Shown here piece by piece: positions 25,883 through 35,676 of a stretch of DNA of 64,000 nucleotides. The DNA lies in the NCBI GenBank assembly GCA_009692665.1, contig SHYT01000001.1, positions 62,001-126,000 on the forward strand, written 5' to 3'. Made by a program: the position numbers and the translations under genes. A model generated the notes under the pieces. The model did no database searches. It saw only the letters and a list, made by a program, of their open reading frames with translations, and was not told where the DNA came from. Source of the DNA: Dehalococcoidia bacterium (lineage in GTDB: Bacteria; Chloroflexota; Dehalococcoidia; Lucifugimonadales; SHYT01). The stretch's first letter is position 1. The number at the start of each line of letters is the position of its first letter.

Positions 25883-27259
25883 GTGGCCGACTTTGACGTG
25901 ATTGTGATCGGTTCCGGCCCAGGCGGGTACGTGGCGGCCATCCGCGCGGCGCAGCTTGGGCTGAAGACGGCCGTGATTGAGCGGGATGAGATTGGCGGCG
26001 TCTGTTTGAACTGGGGGTGCATCCCCACCAAGTCGCTCCTGCGCAACGCGGAAGTGGTCACCTTATTCAAGCACGCCGCCGACTACGGCATCTCCGCTGA
26101 AAACGTGCGGTTTGACTTTAGTGTTGCTATAGACCGCAGCCGGCGTGTGGTCACCAAGCACGTGAAAGGCATTGAGTTGCTATTCCGCAAAAACAAGGTC
26201 GCTCTCATTAAGGGCACCGCCAAGCTGCTGGGAAATGGACGAATAGCCGTTGAAGGCGGCCAGGAACTGTCGGCCTCATCCATCATCCTTGCTACTGGCG
26301 CGCGGGCGCGGAGCCTGCCAATGCTGCCGATAAACGGCACGTCCGTGGTCACCAGCCGAGAGGCGCTTGCCATGAAAGAGATGCCGGCGTCGGTGGCCAT
26401 TGTGGGCGGCGGGCCGACAGGGTGCGAGTTCGCTTCTATCTACAGCTCCTATGGCGCGCAGGTGACCATTGTGGAAATACTGCCGCACCTGCTGCCGAAC
26501 GAAGATGCCGAGGTGAGCGAGGCGCTGGAGCGCGCGTTCCGCGAGCAGGGCATTAGCTGTCTCACCAAGACCAAAGTGTCTGGGGCACGGGTTGGCAATG
26601 GCGTGCAGCTCTCCCTGGAAGCAGCGGACGGCAAACAAGAACTGACTGTCGACCGCGTGTTTGTATCGGTGGGCATTCAAGGCAACACAGAAAACATTGG
26701 CCTGGGAACGGCTGGCGTGGCCGTTGAGCGTGGCTTCATTCAGGTGGACGACCTGATGCGCACCAGCGCGCCGAACGTGTACGCCATCGGCGACGTGACG
26801 GGCAAACTGGCGCTGGCGCACGTGGCGTCCGCGCAAGGCGTGGGTGTGGTAGAGCGCATTGCGGGACGGCAGGCGCCACCGGTGGACTATAGGCTGATGC
26901 CGCGCGCGGTGTACTGCACGCCGCAGGTGGCAAGCTGGGGAATGACCGAGGCTGAGGCAAAACAGGCCGGGCAAGGCATTAAAGTTGGCAAGGTTCCAAT
27001 GGCCGCTGTGTCCAAAGCTACAATTCTTGGCGAGTCGGCGGGCTTTGCGAAGGTAGTGGCGAACGCAGAGACCGGGGAGATTCTAGGTGCGCACCTGGTT
27101 GGGCCGGAGGTCACAGAACTGCTTGGCGAACTGTCCATGACGCGCGCGCTGGAAGGCACTGTCCACGAGCTTGGAACGACGGTGCACGCGCACCCTACGC
27201 TGTCGGAGATGCTGAAGGAAGCAGCGCTGGCGGCAAACGGGGAAGCCATTAATATATAA
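25883..27259 (+). CDS. lpdA: Dihydrolipoyl dehydrogenase (E3)
   Basis: 458 aa, GTG start (AAGAG upstream, weak). E3 reoxidises dihydrolipoamide on E2 and passes electrons to NAD. Visible: FAD site VIVIGSGPGGYVAAIRAAQLG, redox disulfide GGVCLNWGCIPTKS, NAD site VAIVGGGPTGCEFASIYSSYG, second FAD motif NVYAIGDVTGKLALAHVASA, and the C-terminal catalytic His-Glu in TVHAHPTLSE. It precedes pdhA by 93 bases on the same strand and, with the following genes, would supply the whole complex converting pyruvate to acetyl-CoA. Confidence 0.96.
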   Translation: MADFDVIVIGSGPGGYVAAIRAAQLGLKTAVIERDEIGGVCLNWGCIPTKSLLRNAEVVTLFKHAADYGISAENVRFDFSVAIDRSRRVVTKHVKGIELLFRKNKVALIKGTAKLLGNGRIAVEGGQELSASSIILATGARARSLPMLPINGTSVVTSREALAMKEMPASVAIVGGGPTGCEFASIYSSYGAQVTIVEILPHLLPNEDAEVSEALERAFREQGISCLTKTKVSGARVGNGVQLSLEAADGKQELTVDRVFVSVGIQGNTENIGLGTAGVAVERGFIQVDDLMRTSAPNVYAIGDVTGKLALAHVASAQGVGVVERIAGRQAPPVDYRLMPRAVYCTPQVASWGMTEAEAKQAGQGIKVGKVPMAAVSKATILGESAGFAKVVANAETGEILGAHLVGPEVTELLGELSMTRALEGTVHELGTTVHAHPTLSEMLKEAALAANGEAINI

Positions 27260-27352
27260 GCTGATTTTCCTTTCCAGATTCTTGGCCCTGGTGTAAGCAG
27301 CCGGGCCGGGCGGCTCAGAATGGCATATACCATAACGCTGTAGGAGCGATGC

Positions 27353-28351
27353 ATGACACAGACAAGAGCAGGCTTTACTAAGGCACAGCTGCTGGAATTC
27401 TACCGGCAGATGCTCCTTATCCGACGATTCGAAGAGCGCGCCGCTGAGATGTACACACGCGGGAAGGTGCGGGGATTCTTGCACCTGTACATTGGCGAAG
27501 AGGCGATTGCGGTGGGGACGATGGCGGCGCTGGACCCAGCGGACTACATCGTCACGCACTACCGCGACCACGGGCATGCGCTGGCGCGCGGGATTCCTTC
27601 CAAGTCGATTATGGCGGAGCTGTTTGGGAAGGTCACCGGCACCAGCCGGGGCAAGGGCGGCTCCATGCACATCTACGACGTTTCCAAGAACTTCATGGGC
27701 GGATACGCCATTGTGGGCGGACAAATGCCGATTGCGGCGGGCCTGGCGCTATCGGCGCGGTACAAGAATGAGAATCGCATTGCAGTGGTGTTCTTTGGCG
27801 ACGGCGCGCTGAACGAGGGCGAATTCCACGAGACGCTGAACCTTGCATCGCTCTGGAAGCTGCCCGTTTTGTTCTATTTGGAGAACAATCTGTACGGCAT
27901 GGGCGACACGATTGATAACACCTACGCCGGCGGGCGAGACGTATCGCGCGCGGCGACACACTATCGCATCCCTGCGCGGCAGGTGGACGGGATGAACGTG
28001 CAGGAAGTGTACGGCGCGGTGCGCGATGTGACCGCGTCCATTCGCAAAGGCAACGGCCCGTTCTTCCTGGAAGCGCTGACCTACCGCTTCCGCGGGCATT
28101 CGATGGCGGACCCGGCGAACTACCGGTCAAAGGAAGAGCTGGCTTCCTGGATGAAGCGCGACCCAGTGCCCACACTCCGCATCCAATTATTGGACATGGC
28201 GGTGCCCAAAGCAGAGCTAGAGGCGATTGAGCAGGGTGTTGAACAGGAGATCAACGAGGCCGTGGACTTTGCCGACAAGAGCGCAGACCCTGATCCGTCG
28301 GACCTGTACCGCGATATTGAAGCGGACAGCGTATCAGCGACGCATTCATAG
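27353..28351 (+). CDS. pdhA: Pyruvate dehydrogenase E1 component, alpha subunit
   Basis: 332 aa. AGGAG 7 bases before ATG. Thiamine-diphosphate enzyme that decarboxylates pyruvate and acetylates the lipoyl group of E2. Conserved parts: QMLLIRRFEERAAEMY, FLHLYIGEEAIAVG, HYRDHGHALARG, KGGSMH, GGYAIVGGQMPIAAGLA, the ThDP-Mg motif GDGALNEGEFHETLNLA...ENN and the phosphorylation-loop-like YRFRGHSMADP. The substrate could be another 2-oxo acid, but similarity is to the PDH/acetoin group and the complete E1-E2-E3 set supports pyruvate. Confidence 0.93.
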   Translation: MTQTRAGFTKAQLLEFYRQMLLIRRFEERAAEMYTRGKVRGFLHLYIGEEAIAVGTMAALDPADYIVTHYRDHGHALARGIPSKSIMAELFGKVTGTSRGKGGSMHIYDVSKNFMGGYAIVGGQMPIAAGLALSARYKNENRIAVVFFGDGALNEGEFHETLNLASLWKLPVLFYLENNLYGMGDTIDNTYAGGRDVSRAATHYRIPARQVDGMNVQEVYGAVRDVTASIRKGNGPFFLEALTYRFRGHSMADPANYRSKEELASWMKRDPVPTLRIQLLDMAVPKAELEAIEQGVEQEINEAVDFADKSADPDPSDLYRDIEADSVSATHS

Positions 28352-28412
28352 AGGCAGAGGAATGGAGTATTTGACACTGTGAGGCGGGGACCGAGACAGG
28401 TGGTTTCCATTG

Positions 28413-28535
28413 AGGTGGTGTCCGTTCATGGATTCGACTCCGCTGCGCTGCGCTCACCACGAACGGGTAGCAAAACTGATTGGCCTATTAGGTCTGGGCA
28501 CGGATTCTTCTTTCTTCAGAATGACAGGTAACATG
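28413..28535 (+). repeat. Dispersed intergenic repeat, copy 2 (between pdhA and pdhB)
   Basis: GTGGTGTCCGTTCATGGATT leads to CACCACGAACGGGTAG, then GGTCTGGGCACGGATTCTTC and CAGAATGACAG. The same blocks occur in the same order at 30889-31044. Noncoding; separates pdhA and pdhB. Confidence 0.65.
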
Positions 28536-28551
28536 AAAGCGAGACGGTTGC

Positions 28552-29529
28552 ATGCCTGAAATGACGTTCCGCGAAGCGATCCGCAAAGGACTCACTGAGG
28601 CGATGGATGGAGACCAGAAGGTGTTCCTCATGGGCGAGGACATTGGCGCGTACGGCGGTTCCTACGCGGTGACCGCGGGATTCCTGGAGAAGTACGGCCC
28701 TATACGCGTGCGTGATACACCGATCTCGGAGTCAGCCATCGTGGGCACGGGCGTGGGCGCAGCCATGGGAGGCCTTCGGCCAATAGTAGAGATCATGACG
28801 ATCAACTTTAGCCTGCTGGCGATGGACCAGATAGTGAACCACGCGGTGAAAGTGCGTTCGATGTCGGCAGGCGCGGCGCACGTACCGATGGTCATGCGCA
28901 CGGTCACCGGCGGCGGCGCCGGCCTGGCGGCCACGCATTCGCAAAGCCTGGAAGGGTGGTACGCCACCGTGCCGGGAATGAAAGTCGTCATTCCCTCGAC
29001 GCCTGCGGACGCGCTGGGGCTGCTGCGCACGGCGCTACAAGACGAAGACCCGGTGCTGTTCTGCGAGCACGCGCTGCTGTACGGGACTAGGGGCGAAGTG
29101 CCTGCGAAGCCGTACACGATCCCGTTCGGCAAGGCGCGGATTGCACGGCAAGGGAAAGACGTGACGCTGGTGGGAAATGCGCGCATGGTGCACGTGGCGC
29201 TGCAGGCCGCGGATGAACTGGCGCAGCGCGGCGTGCAGGCCGAGGTCATTGACCTCCGGACTCTCCGGCCGCTGGACGTGGAGACAGTAGCGACATCGGT
29301 GAAGAAGACGCACCGGTGCTTGATCATTGATGAGGCGTGGAAGACCGGCGCGATTGGCACGTACCTGGCGTTCCGCGTGCAGCAGGAGGCGTTTGATACG
29401 CTGGACGCGCCTATTGCGCATATTGGCGGCGAGGATGTGCCGATGCCGTATGCACGGAACCTGGAGCAGCTCGCTATACCGAGTGTGCAAACGGTGCTCA
29501 AGGCGCTCAAAGACCAAATTGGTGTATAA
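28552..29529 (+). CDS. pdhB: Pyruvate dehydrogenase E1 component, beta subunit
   Basis: 325 aa. Starts MTFREAIRKGLTEAMDGDQK within four codons of ATG. Typical beta-subunit segments: VFLMGEDIGAYGGSYAVTAG, RVRDTPISESAIVGTGVGAA, the ThDP-contacting region PIVEIMTINF, THSQSLEGWYATVPGMKVV, and the C-terminal half with VIDLRTLRPLDVETVATSVK. Forms an alpha2-beta2 E1 with pdhA. The Shine-Dalgarno is weak. Ends 11 bases before the open frame of pdhC and 68 bases before its preferred start. Confidence 0.94.
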   Translation: MPEMTFREAIRKGLTEAMDGDQKVFLMGEDIGAYGGSYAVTAGFLEKYGPIRVRDTPISESAIVGTGVGAAMGGLRPIVEIMTINFSLLAMDQIVNHAVKVRSMSAGAAHVPMVMRTVTGGGAGLAATHSQSLEGWYATVPGMKVVIPSTPADALGLLRTALQDEDPVLFCEHALLYGTRGEVPAKPYTIPFGKARIARQGKDVTLVGNARMVHVALQAADELAQRGVQAEVIDLRTLRPLDVETVATSVKKTHRCLIIDEAWKTGAIGTYLAFRVQQEAFDTLDAPIAHIGGEDVPMPYARNLEQLAIPSVQTVLKALKDQIGV

Positions 29530-29597
29530 CATCTTGCAGGTTGGATCTCACTTTTCTCTATCACTTGGATCTCGAGTTCTTGGCGAAGGAGGCTGGC

Positions 29598-30857
29598 TTG
29601 GCGAGTGAAGTAGTCATGCCGCAGCTCGGCTACGACATGAAGGAAGGCCGCATCGTCAAGTGGCTGATTGCCGAGGGCGCGCCAGTGAAGCGCGGGCAGG
29701 GCATTGCTGAGATAGAGACGGACAAAGCCAACGTTGAACTCGAGGCATTTGGCGAAGGCGTCCTTCGGAAGATTATCGTGCCGGAAGGGCAGACAGTGCC
29801 GGTGGGCAAGCTCATTGGCTACATCACCGCGCCGAATGAGGCGCTGCCTGCCGAAATTCCGACAACGGCTCCAACTGCCCAGCCTTCGCAAGTGCCTCAG
29901 CCGACTCAGGCCCAGTCGCCTGCGTCACAACCTGCTGTCCAACAGCAGCCAAGCGCGCCCGCCGCGCAAGGCGAGGTGCGGGCATCGCCGCTGGCGCGCA
30001 AGCTGGCACAGGATAAAGGTGTTGATATCAACAGGGTGACCGGGACGGGACCCGGCGGACGCGTTGTTGAGAAAGATGTTGAAGCGTACGCGCAGCAGCC
30101 CAAGGCCACGCCACAGCCTGCCGCGCCGACTGCTCTGCCTGTGACCGCGCAGGCACCCGTGGTTCAGGGTGACCGCATTGTAGAGCTGTCCCGCATGCGG
30201 CAGGCCATTGCCAGGCTAACGGTTGCCTCCAAGATGACGATACCGCACTTCTACGTATCGGCCGACGTGAGCATGGGCGACGCGATGGAGCTGCGAAGGC
30301 AGATCAACTCCTCGTTGGAGAGCAATCAGCCACGGGTGAGCGTAAACGATTTGCTTATCAAGGCGTGCACACTCGCGGTGCAGAAGTACCCGAACTTTAA
30401 TGCATCGTTCAAAGATAACAAGCTGGAGATGCACGGCAGCATAAACATCGCGATTGCGATTGCGCTGGAGGGCGAAGGGCTCATTGTGCCGGCGGTGCTT
30501 GACTGCGGGAACAAGTCGCTGTTGCAGATTGCCGCCGCGTCCAAGGACTTGATTGACCGGGCGCAGCAGCAGAAGCTGCACGACCAGGAGTATTCGGCAG
30601 GAACATTTGCCATCAGCAACTTGGGGATGTTTGACATCGAGAGCTTCATTGCCATCATCCACCCGCCGCAGAGCGCGGTGCTGGCGGTAGGCCAGGTGCG
30701 GAAGACGCCTGTAGTAAAGGGCGACCAAATTGTGGTGGGACAGGTGATGAAGATGACACTGTCCAGCGACCACCGGGTCAATGACGGCGCAGCGGCAGCG
30801 GTGTTCATCGCGCACCTCAAAAGGCTGCTAGAGCATCCGGTCACGCTGTTGATGTAA
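29598..30857 (+). CDS. pdhC: Dihydrolipoamide acetyltransferase (E2)
   Basis: 419 aa from TTG 29598, preferred because AAGGAGG lies 5 bases upstream and the product starts right at the lipoyl domain; the open frame reaches back to 29541. Domains: lipoyl (VVMPQLGYDMKEGRIVKWLI, lipoylated Lys in ETDKANVELEAF), an Ala/Pro/Gln linker of about 60 residues, a peripheral subunit-binding domain (SPLARKLAQDKGVDINRV) and the catalytic acyltransferase domain ending DHRVNDGAAAAVFI with active-site His and Asp. One lipoyl domain only. E2 forms the core to which E1 and E3 bind. Confidence 0.94.
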   Translation: MASEVVMPQLGYDMKEGRIVKWLIAEGAPVKRGQGIAEIETDKANVELEAFGEGVLRKIIVPEGQTVPVGKLIGYITAPNEALPAEIPTTAPTAQPSQVPQPTQAQSPASQPAVQQQPSAPAAQGEVRASPLARKLAQDKGVDINRVTGTGPGGRVVEKDVEAYAQQPKATPQPAAPTALPVTAQAPVVQGDRIVELSRMRQAIARLTVASKMTIPHFYVSADVSMGDAMELRRQINSSLESNQPRVSVNDLLIKACTLAVQKYPNFNASFKDNKLEMHGSINIAIAIALEGEGLIVPAVLDCGNKSLLQIAAASKDLIDRAQQQKLHDQEYSAGTFAISNLGMFDIESFIAIIHPPQSAVLAVGQVRKTPVVKGDQIVVGQVMKMTLSSDHRVNDGAAAAVFIAHLKRLLEHPVTLLM

Positions 30858-30888
30858 GCTTTCACGGCGCGGACTCGCCACTACAAAT

Positions 30889-31044
30889 GTGGCGTCCGTT
30901 CATGGTTCGACAGGCTCACCCACGAACGGGTAGTCCAACTCTGGCTGACGACGAAGGTCTAGGCACGGATTCTTCGCGCTACTCGGAGCCCTGCTGTATA
31001 CAGTCGGGTAATACTGCGGCTCAGAATGACAACGGGTGTGGTGA
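30889..31044 (+). repeat. Dispersed intergenic repeat, copy 3
   Basis: GTGGCGTCCGTTCATGGTTC, then CACCCACGAACGGGTAG, GGTCTAGGCACGGATTCTTC and CTCAGAATGACA. Same block order as copy 2 with extra sequence (GAGCCCTGCTGTATACAGTC) partly shared with copy 1's CCTGCTTGCAGGCAGTCGGG. No gene is seen in 30858-31137. Confidence 0.65.
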
Positions 31045-31137
31045 GAATGGTGGAAACCGACCACTAAAAGCGCAGCGAATGGACGAGGGTGGCGACAGGC
31101 CACCCTGCTACAAAAGGGCGAGGGAGACGAGGTTGCA

Positions 31138-31965
31138 ATGGTGCAAGAACTGACGGTTGAGATTGTGTGCATTGGCACCGAGCTATTAAGGGGGCTGACG
31201 CAAGACACCAACTCCCACTGGCTTGCAAAAGAATCCAGCTTCCTTGGCTGCGAGATGCGACAGATCACCGTTGTGCCGGATGATGTTAACTTGATGCTGG
31301 AGGCGTTCCGGTCAGTGGTAAACCGCGGCACTGATGTCCTGATGACCAGCGGCGGCCTTGGCCCCACGGCAGACGACATGACCGTTGCCGTCATGGCCCA
31401 GTTCCTGGGCTGCAAGGTTGTTGTGGACGAAGATCTTGTACGGCTACAGATGGAACGGCGAGGCATCAAAGAGCGCAAAGACGTGCAGGGGGGGGCGCTC
31501 GCCATGTCCAAACGGCCGGAGAGCGCCGTTGCCCACCCTAATCCCGTGGGATCAGCGCCGTGCATCCAGGCCAAGTCGGGCGGCACGACTATCTTCATGA
31601 TGCCCGGCCCACCACGCGAGGTACAGGGCGTATTTGAGGCGCACGTGAAGCCGTTCGTCCAGAAGGCCTCACCGTTCAAGACCGCTCGGCAGCGCGTCAT
31701 TGTAAACATGCCGGAGTCACAGGTGGGACCGCTGCTGGTCCAGGTGATGAAGACGTACTCCGGCACCTACCTCAAGGGGGCCATCGCGACCTCACAGCGC
31801 ATAGGGGAAACCTGGTTCCTGCCCATTGACATCGTGAGCCGCGGCGAAACGCTGGAGCGTGCATCCGCGATGCTGGTGCAGACCGTTGAGCTTTTCGAAC
31901 AACTTGTGCATCAGCAAGGACGGCAGTTTATTGATCCGGAGAGCTTACCAGCCGTATCCCATTAG
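31138..31965 (+). CDS. CinA-like N-terminal (MoCF-type) domain protein
   Basis: 275 aa, ATG 31138 with GAGG upstream. The N-terminal 165 residues carry the molybdopterin-binding fold shared by CinA and MogA: EIVCIGTELLRG.TQDTN, TSGGLGPTADDMTVAVMAQF and FMMPGPPREVQGVFEAHV. The C-terminal CinA deamidase domain of full-length CinA (about 410 aa in total) is absent. The N-terminal domain of CinA proteins has ADP-ribose pyrophosphatase activity in some species. Here the role is unknown; the protein appears naturally short rather than broken because the end is clean. Confidence 0.8.
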   Translation: MVQELTVEIVCIGTELLRGLTQDTNSHWLAKESSFLGCEMRQITVVPDDVNLMLEAFRSVVNRGTDVLMTSGGLGPTADDMTVAVMAQFLGCKVVVDEDLVRLQMERRGIKERKDVQGGALAMSKRPESAVAHPNPVGSAPCIQAKSGGTTIFMMPGPPREVQGVFEAHVKPFVQKASPFKTARQRVIVNMPESQVGPLLVQVMKTYSGTYLKGAIATSQRIGETWFLPIDIVSRGETLERASAMLVQTVELFEQLVHQQGRQFIDPESLPAVSH

Positions 31966-32149
31966 TAATGCTCAGGGCCAATACCCTAACGTTACGAAAT
32001 TCGTCTCAGTGGGCATTTACGCCTGAACTTCGGGCTGGACAAGAGTCCGCTCTTTAGGCTTTCAGGCGGATTCCATCTCTCTTCCAGGCGGTCTTTCATT
32101 TGTAACGCACTGATGAGCGCTGGTACTATCAAATGTACGGTGATTGCCG

Positions 32150-35100
32150 ATGAATGCTGACCGCGCCAAACGCGTCGAACAACTTAAAGCGCTCCTGCAA
32201 GAGCGCCTTTTGGTGTTGGATGGCGCGATGGGCACCTCTATCCAGACGCTCAACTTGTCCGCCCGCGACTTTGGCGGCACGGAGTATGAGGGGTGCAACG
32301 AGTACCTGGTTGTCACGCGGCCGGATGCGATCGAAGGGATTCATCGCGGGTACCTGGAGGCGGGCGCGGACATCGTAGAGACGGACACGTTCGGTGGAAC
32401 GCCAACCGTGCTTGGCGAGTACGGGCTGGGCGATCGGGCGAAGGAGATCAACCGGAGAGGAGCTGCGCTAGCTCGAAAGGCGGCGGACGCTTTCTCCACG
32501 CCGGACCGCCCGCGGTTTGTGGCAGGCTCCATAGGGCCGACCACCAAGGCGATGTCGGTGACCGGCGGGATCACGTTTGACGACCTTGTGGCAGCATTTG
32601 AGGTGCAGGTAGAAGGGCTTATTGAGGGCGGCGTCGACCTGTTGCTCATAGAGACGTCGCAGGACGGGCTTAACATCAAAGCCGCGCTGATGGCCATTGA
32701 TAACGTGAATGCGCGGCTTGGCGAGGACGTGCCGATAGCGGTGCAGGGCACCGTGGAAACAAGCGGTACGCTGCTGGCAGGGCAGGACATTGAAGCGCTG
32801 TACACCTCACTGATGCACCGTGACTTGCTGTGGATAGGCATCAACTGCGCCACAGGGCCTGAGTTCATGACAGATCACATCCGCACGCTGGCAGGCATCT
32901 CGCGGTTCCCGATTGCGTGCGTGCCGAATGCCGGTTTGCCGGACGAGAACGGCACCTACCGCGAATCGCCGGATGACATCAAGCGGGTGCTAGACCGGTT
33001 TGCGGCTGAGGGCTGGGTCAACGTGGTGGGTGGATGCTGCGGAACGACGGCAGCGCACATTCGCCGCCTGGCTGAACTGGTGCCCACGCGCAAGCCTCGC
33101 ACAGTGGCACCCACTACACAGACGCGGGTGTCCGGCATCGAGACACTAGTGATCACCGATGAGATGCGTCCGATTCTTGTGGGCGAACGGCTAAACGTGC
33201 TGGGCAGCCGCGCGTTCAAGCGGCTTATTGCTGACGGGAAAATAGAGGAAGCAGCCGAGATTGGCAGACAGCAGGTAAAGTGGGGCGCGCAAGTGCTGGA
33301 CGTGTGCTTGCAAGACCCGGACCGCAATGAGATTGCGGACGTGATGGCGTTCCTGTCCATCCTGACGAAAATGATCAAAGCGCCGCTGATGCTGGACTCC
33401 ACTGACCACAAGGTGATTGCTGAGGCGCTGAAGTATACGCAGGGCAAGTGCGTCATCAACTCGGTCAACCTGGAAGATGGCGAGGCCAAGTTCCAGGTGG
33501 TAGTGCCGCTGGCCAAGCAGTTTGGCGCGGCTCTGGTGGTGGGCTGCATCGACGAGGACAAACAGCAAGCGCAGGCGATCACGCGGCAACGCAAGCTGGC
33601 GGTGGCGCAGCGCGAGTACCAACTATTGACCGAGAAATACGGCATCCCACCTGAAGATATCATCTTCGACCCTCTGGTGTTCCCAGCTGCGAGCGGCGAT
33701 AAGACCTATATCGGCTCCGCGGTGGAAACCATTGAGGGCATCCGGCTCATTAAGGAGCATTTGCCGAAGGCGAAGACCATCTTGGGCATTTCGAACGTCT
33801 CGTTTGGGCTGCCCGTGGCTGCGCGCGAGGTGCTGAACGCCGTCTTCCTGTACCACTGCGTGCAGGCGGGCCTGGACATGGCGATTGTGAACCCTGAGCG
33901 GCTGGAGCGGTACGCGTCCATTCCTGAGGAAGAACGCAAGCTGGCGGACGACCTCATTTTCTGGCGTGGCGACGACCCCATCGCAGCGTTTGCGGCGGCG
34001 TTCCGCAACCGCGCGCCAAAAGCAACGAAGCAGGCGAAGGCGAATATGTCGCTGGACGAGCGGCTATCCAGCTGCATTCTGGAAGGCTCGAAGGACGGGC
34101 TGGTTGAGGACCTCGACGAGGCGCTGAAGACCCGCAAGCCGCTGGAGATTATCAATGGGCCGCTCATGGCCGGCATGGACGAAGTGGGCCGCTTGTTCAA
34201 CGCGAACCAGATGATCGTGGCTGAAGTGCTCCAGTCTGCCGAGGTAATGAAGGCGGCTGTGAGCCATCTGGAGCCGTTCATGGAGAAAGTGGACTCGGCG
34301 AGCAAGGGCAAAGTGATTTTGGCCACGGTCAAGGGCGACGTCCACGACATTGGCAAGAATCTTGTGGACATCATCCTGTCCAATAACGGCTACAAGGTGA
34401 TCAACCTGGGCATTAAGGTGCCGCCGCAAGAGCTTATCAAAGCGGTGGAGGAGCACAAGCCGGACTATATTGGACTGTCCGGGCTGCTGGTGAAATCGGC
34501 GCAGATGATGGTGGAGACGGCTCAGGAATTTAAGCGCGCGGGGATTAACGTCCCAATGCTGGTGGGGGGCGCGGCGCTCACCAACCGGTTCACGCGGCTG
34601 CGGATTGCTCCCGAATACGCAAACCTTGTTGTTTACGCGAAAGACGCCATGGAAGGGCTGGCGATTGCCAACCGTCTGGGCAAGCCGCAAGAGCGCGACC
34701 TGATGAACGCGGAGCTGGCGCAGTTGACCAGCACGTTTGCGGCAGCGGGCACGAAGTCGGCTGAGGTGGGCGCCAAGCCGGTGGAGCGGCGCTCGCCGAC
34801 CGTGCGCGAGGACGTGCCAATTCCGGCACCGCCTGACCTTGAGCGGCACACACTGCTTGACTATAACTTGCGGGAGATTTTCGCGTACATCAACCCGGTG
34901 ATGCTGTACACGCGGCATCTGGGATTCCGGGGTCGCTTTGAGGATGCTCTAGCAGCCGGCGATGAAAAGGCTATTGAGCTGCAAAACGCTGTGCGCGCCG
35001 TGGAAAAAGAGATGATTGCGCGAACGGACATTCGCGCGGACGGGGTGTACCAGTTCTTTCGGGCGCGCTCTGATGGCCGGTGGCTTGAGCTGCTGGCACC

Positions 35101-35665
35101 GGACAAGCAGGTGCGTGAGCGGTTCTTCTTTGGCCGTCAGGCTGCCGACGATGGGCTGTGCCTGTCGGACTACGTGGCGAGCAAGGCGTCCGGCAAGGAT
35201 GACTACATCGCGTTTTTCACCACGTCCGTTGGGCCTGGCGTGCGCGCGCTGGCGGACCAGTGGCGGGAGCAGGGTGAGTTCCTGCGGTCGCATATCTTGC
35301 AGATACTTGCGCTGGAAGGTGCCGAAGCGTTTGCCGAAGTGCTGCACCAGAAGCTCCGCGCGATATGGAGCATTGGGGACAAACCCAACATCTCTAAGGC
35401 GGAGCTTTTCCAGGCGCGATACCACGGCAAGCGGTACTCTTTTGGGTACCCGGCTTGCCCGCGGCTGGAGGACCAGGCCAAACTATTCAACCTGCTGGAC
35501 GTGGAACGGGCCATTGGCGTCAAACTGACCGAAGGGTTCATGATGGAGCCGGAAGGGTCCGTGAGCGCCCTGGTGATACACCATCCTGACGCCAAGTATT
35601 TTAACCTCAGCGAGACAGACGCATTGCGCCTCGAGCAGGAAATCAAGGAGCTTGGGCAGAGGTAG
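32150..35665 (+). CDS. metH: Cobalamin-dependent methionine synthase
   Basis: About 1171 aa. ATG 32150 is preferred (GGTGA 6 bases upstream) over TTG 32144. MetH transfers a methyl group from methyltetrahydrofolate to homocysteine through cobalamin. Four modules: homocysteine-binding with zinc cysteines (INCATGP near 233 and GGCCGT near 295); pterin-binding (VGERLNVLGSRAFKRLI near 342); B12-binding with the Co-ligating His in GDVHDIGKNL near 730; and AdoMet reactivation domain with RADGVYQFF near 961 and RYSFGYPACPRLEDQ. All modules are complete. No cobalamin or SAM riboswitch is recognisable upstream. Confidence 0.96.
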   Translation: MNADRAKRVEQLKALLQERLLVLDGAMGTSIQTLNLSARDFGGTEYEGCNEYLVVTRPDAIEGIHRGYLEAGADIVETDTFGGTPTVLGEYGLGDRAKEINRRGAALARKAADAFSTPDRPRFVAGSIGPTTKAMSVTGGITFDDLVAAFEVQVEGLIEGGVDLLLIETSQDGLNIKAALMAIDNVNARLGEDVPIAVQGTVETSGTLLAGQDIEALYTSLMHRDLLWIGINCATGPEFMTDHIRTLAGISRFPIACVPNAGLPDENGTYRESPDDIKRVLDRFAAEGWVNVVGGCCGTTAAHIRRLAELVPTRKPRTVAPTTQTRVSGIETLVITDEMRPILVGERLNVLGSRAFKRLIADGKIEEAAEIGRQQVKWGAQVLDVCLQDPDRNEIADVMAFLSILTKMIKAPLMLDSTDHKVIAEALKYTQGKCVINSVNLEDGEAKFQVVVPLAKQFGAALVVGCIDEDKQQAQAITRQRKLAVAQREYQLLTEKYGIPPEDIIFDPLVFPAASGDKTYIGSAVETIEGIRLIKEHLPKAKTILGISNVSFGLPVAAREVLNAVFLYHCVQAGLDMAIVNPERLERYASIPEEERKLADDLIFWRGDDPIAAFAAAFRNRAPKATKQAKANMSLDERLSSCILEGSKDGLVEDLDEALKTRKPLEIINGPLMAGMDEVGRLFNANQMIVAEVLQSAEVMKAAVSHLEPFMEKVDSASKGKVILATVKGDVHDIGKNLVDIILSNNGYKVINLGIKVPPQELIKAVEEHKPDYIGLSGLLVKSAQMMVETAQEFKRAGINVPMLVGGAALTNRFTRLRIAPEYANLVVYAKDAMEGLAIANRLGKPQERDLMNAELAQLTSTFAAAGTKSAEVGAKPVERRSPTVREDVPIPAPPDLERHTLLDYNLREIFAYINPVMLYTRHLGFRGRFEDALAAGDEKAIELQNAVRAVEKEMIARTDIRADGVYQFFRARSDGRWLELLAPDKQVRERFFFGRQAADDGLCLSDYVASKASGKDDYIAFFTTSVGPGVRALADQWREQGEFLRSHILQILALEGAEAFAEVLHQKLRAIWSIGDKPNISKAELFQARYHGKRYSFGYPACPRLEDQAKLFNLLDVERAIGVKLTEGFMMEPEGSVSALVIHHPDAKYFNLSETDALRLEQEIKELGQR

Positions 35666-35676
35666 CTACGTGTGTT

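Noticed and set aside
28662-29891. 409-aa open frame on the minus strand
   Set aside because: Antisense to pdhB and the start of pdhC, both unmistakable; composition is low-complexity Ser/Arg/Ala.
31966-32149. Cobalamin or SAM riboswitch before metH
   Set aside because: No B12-box or SAM-type conserved core could be found in the leader.
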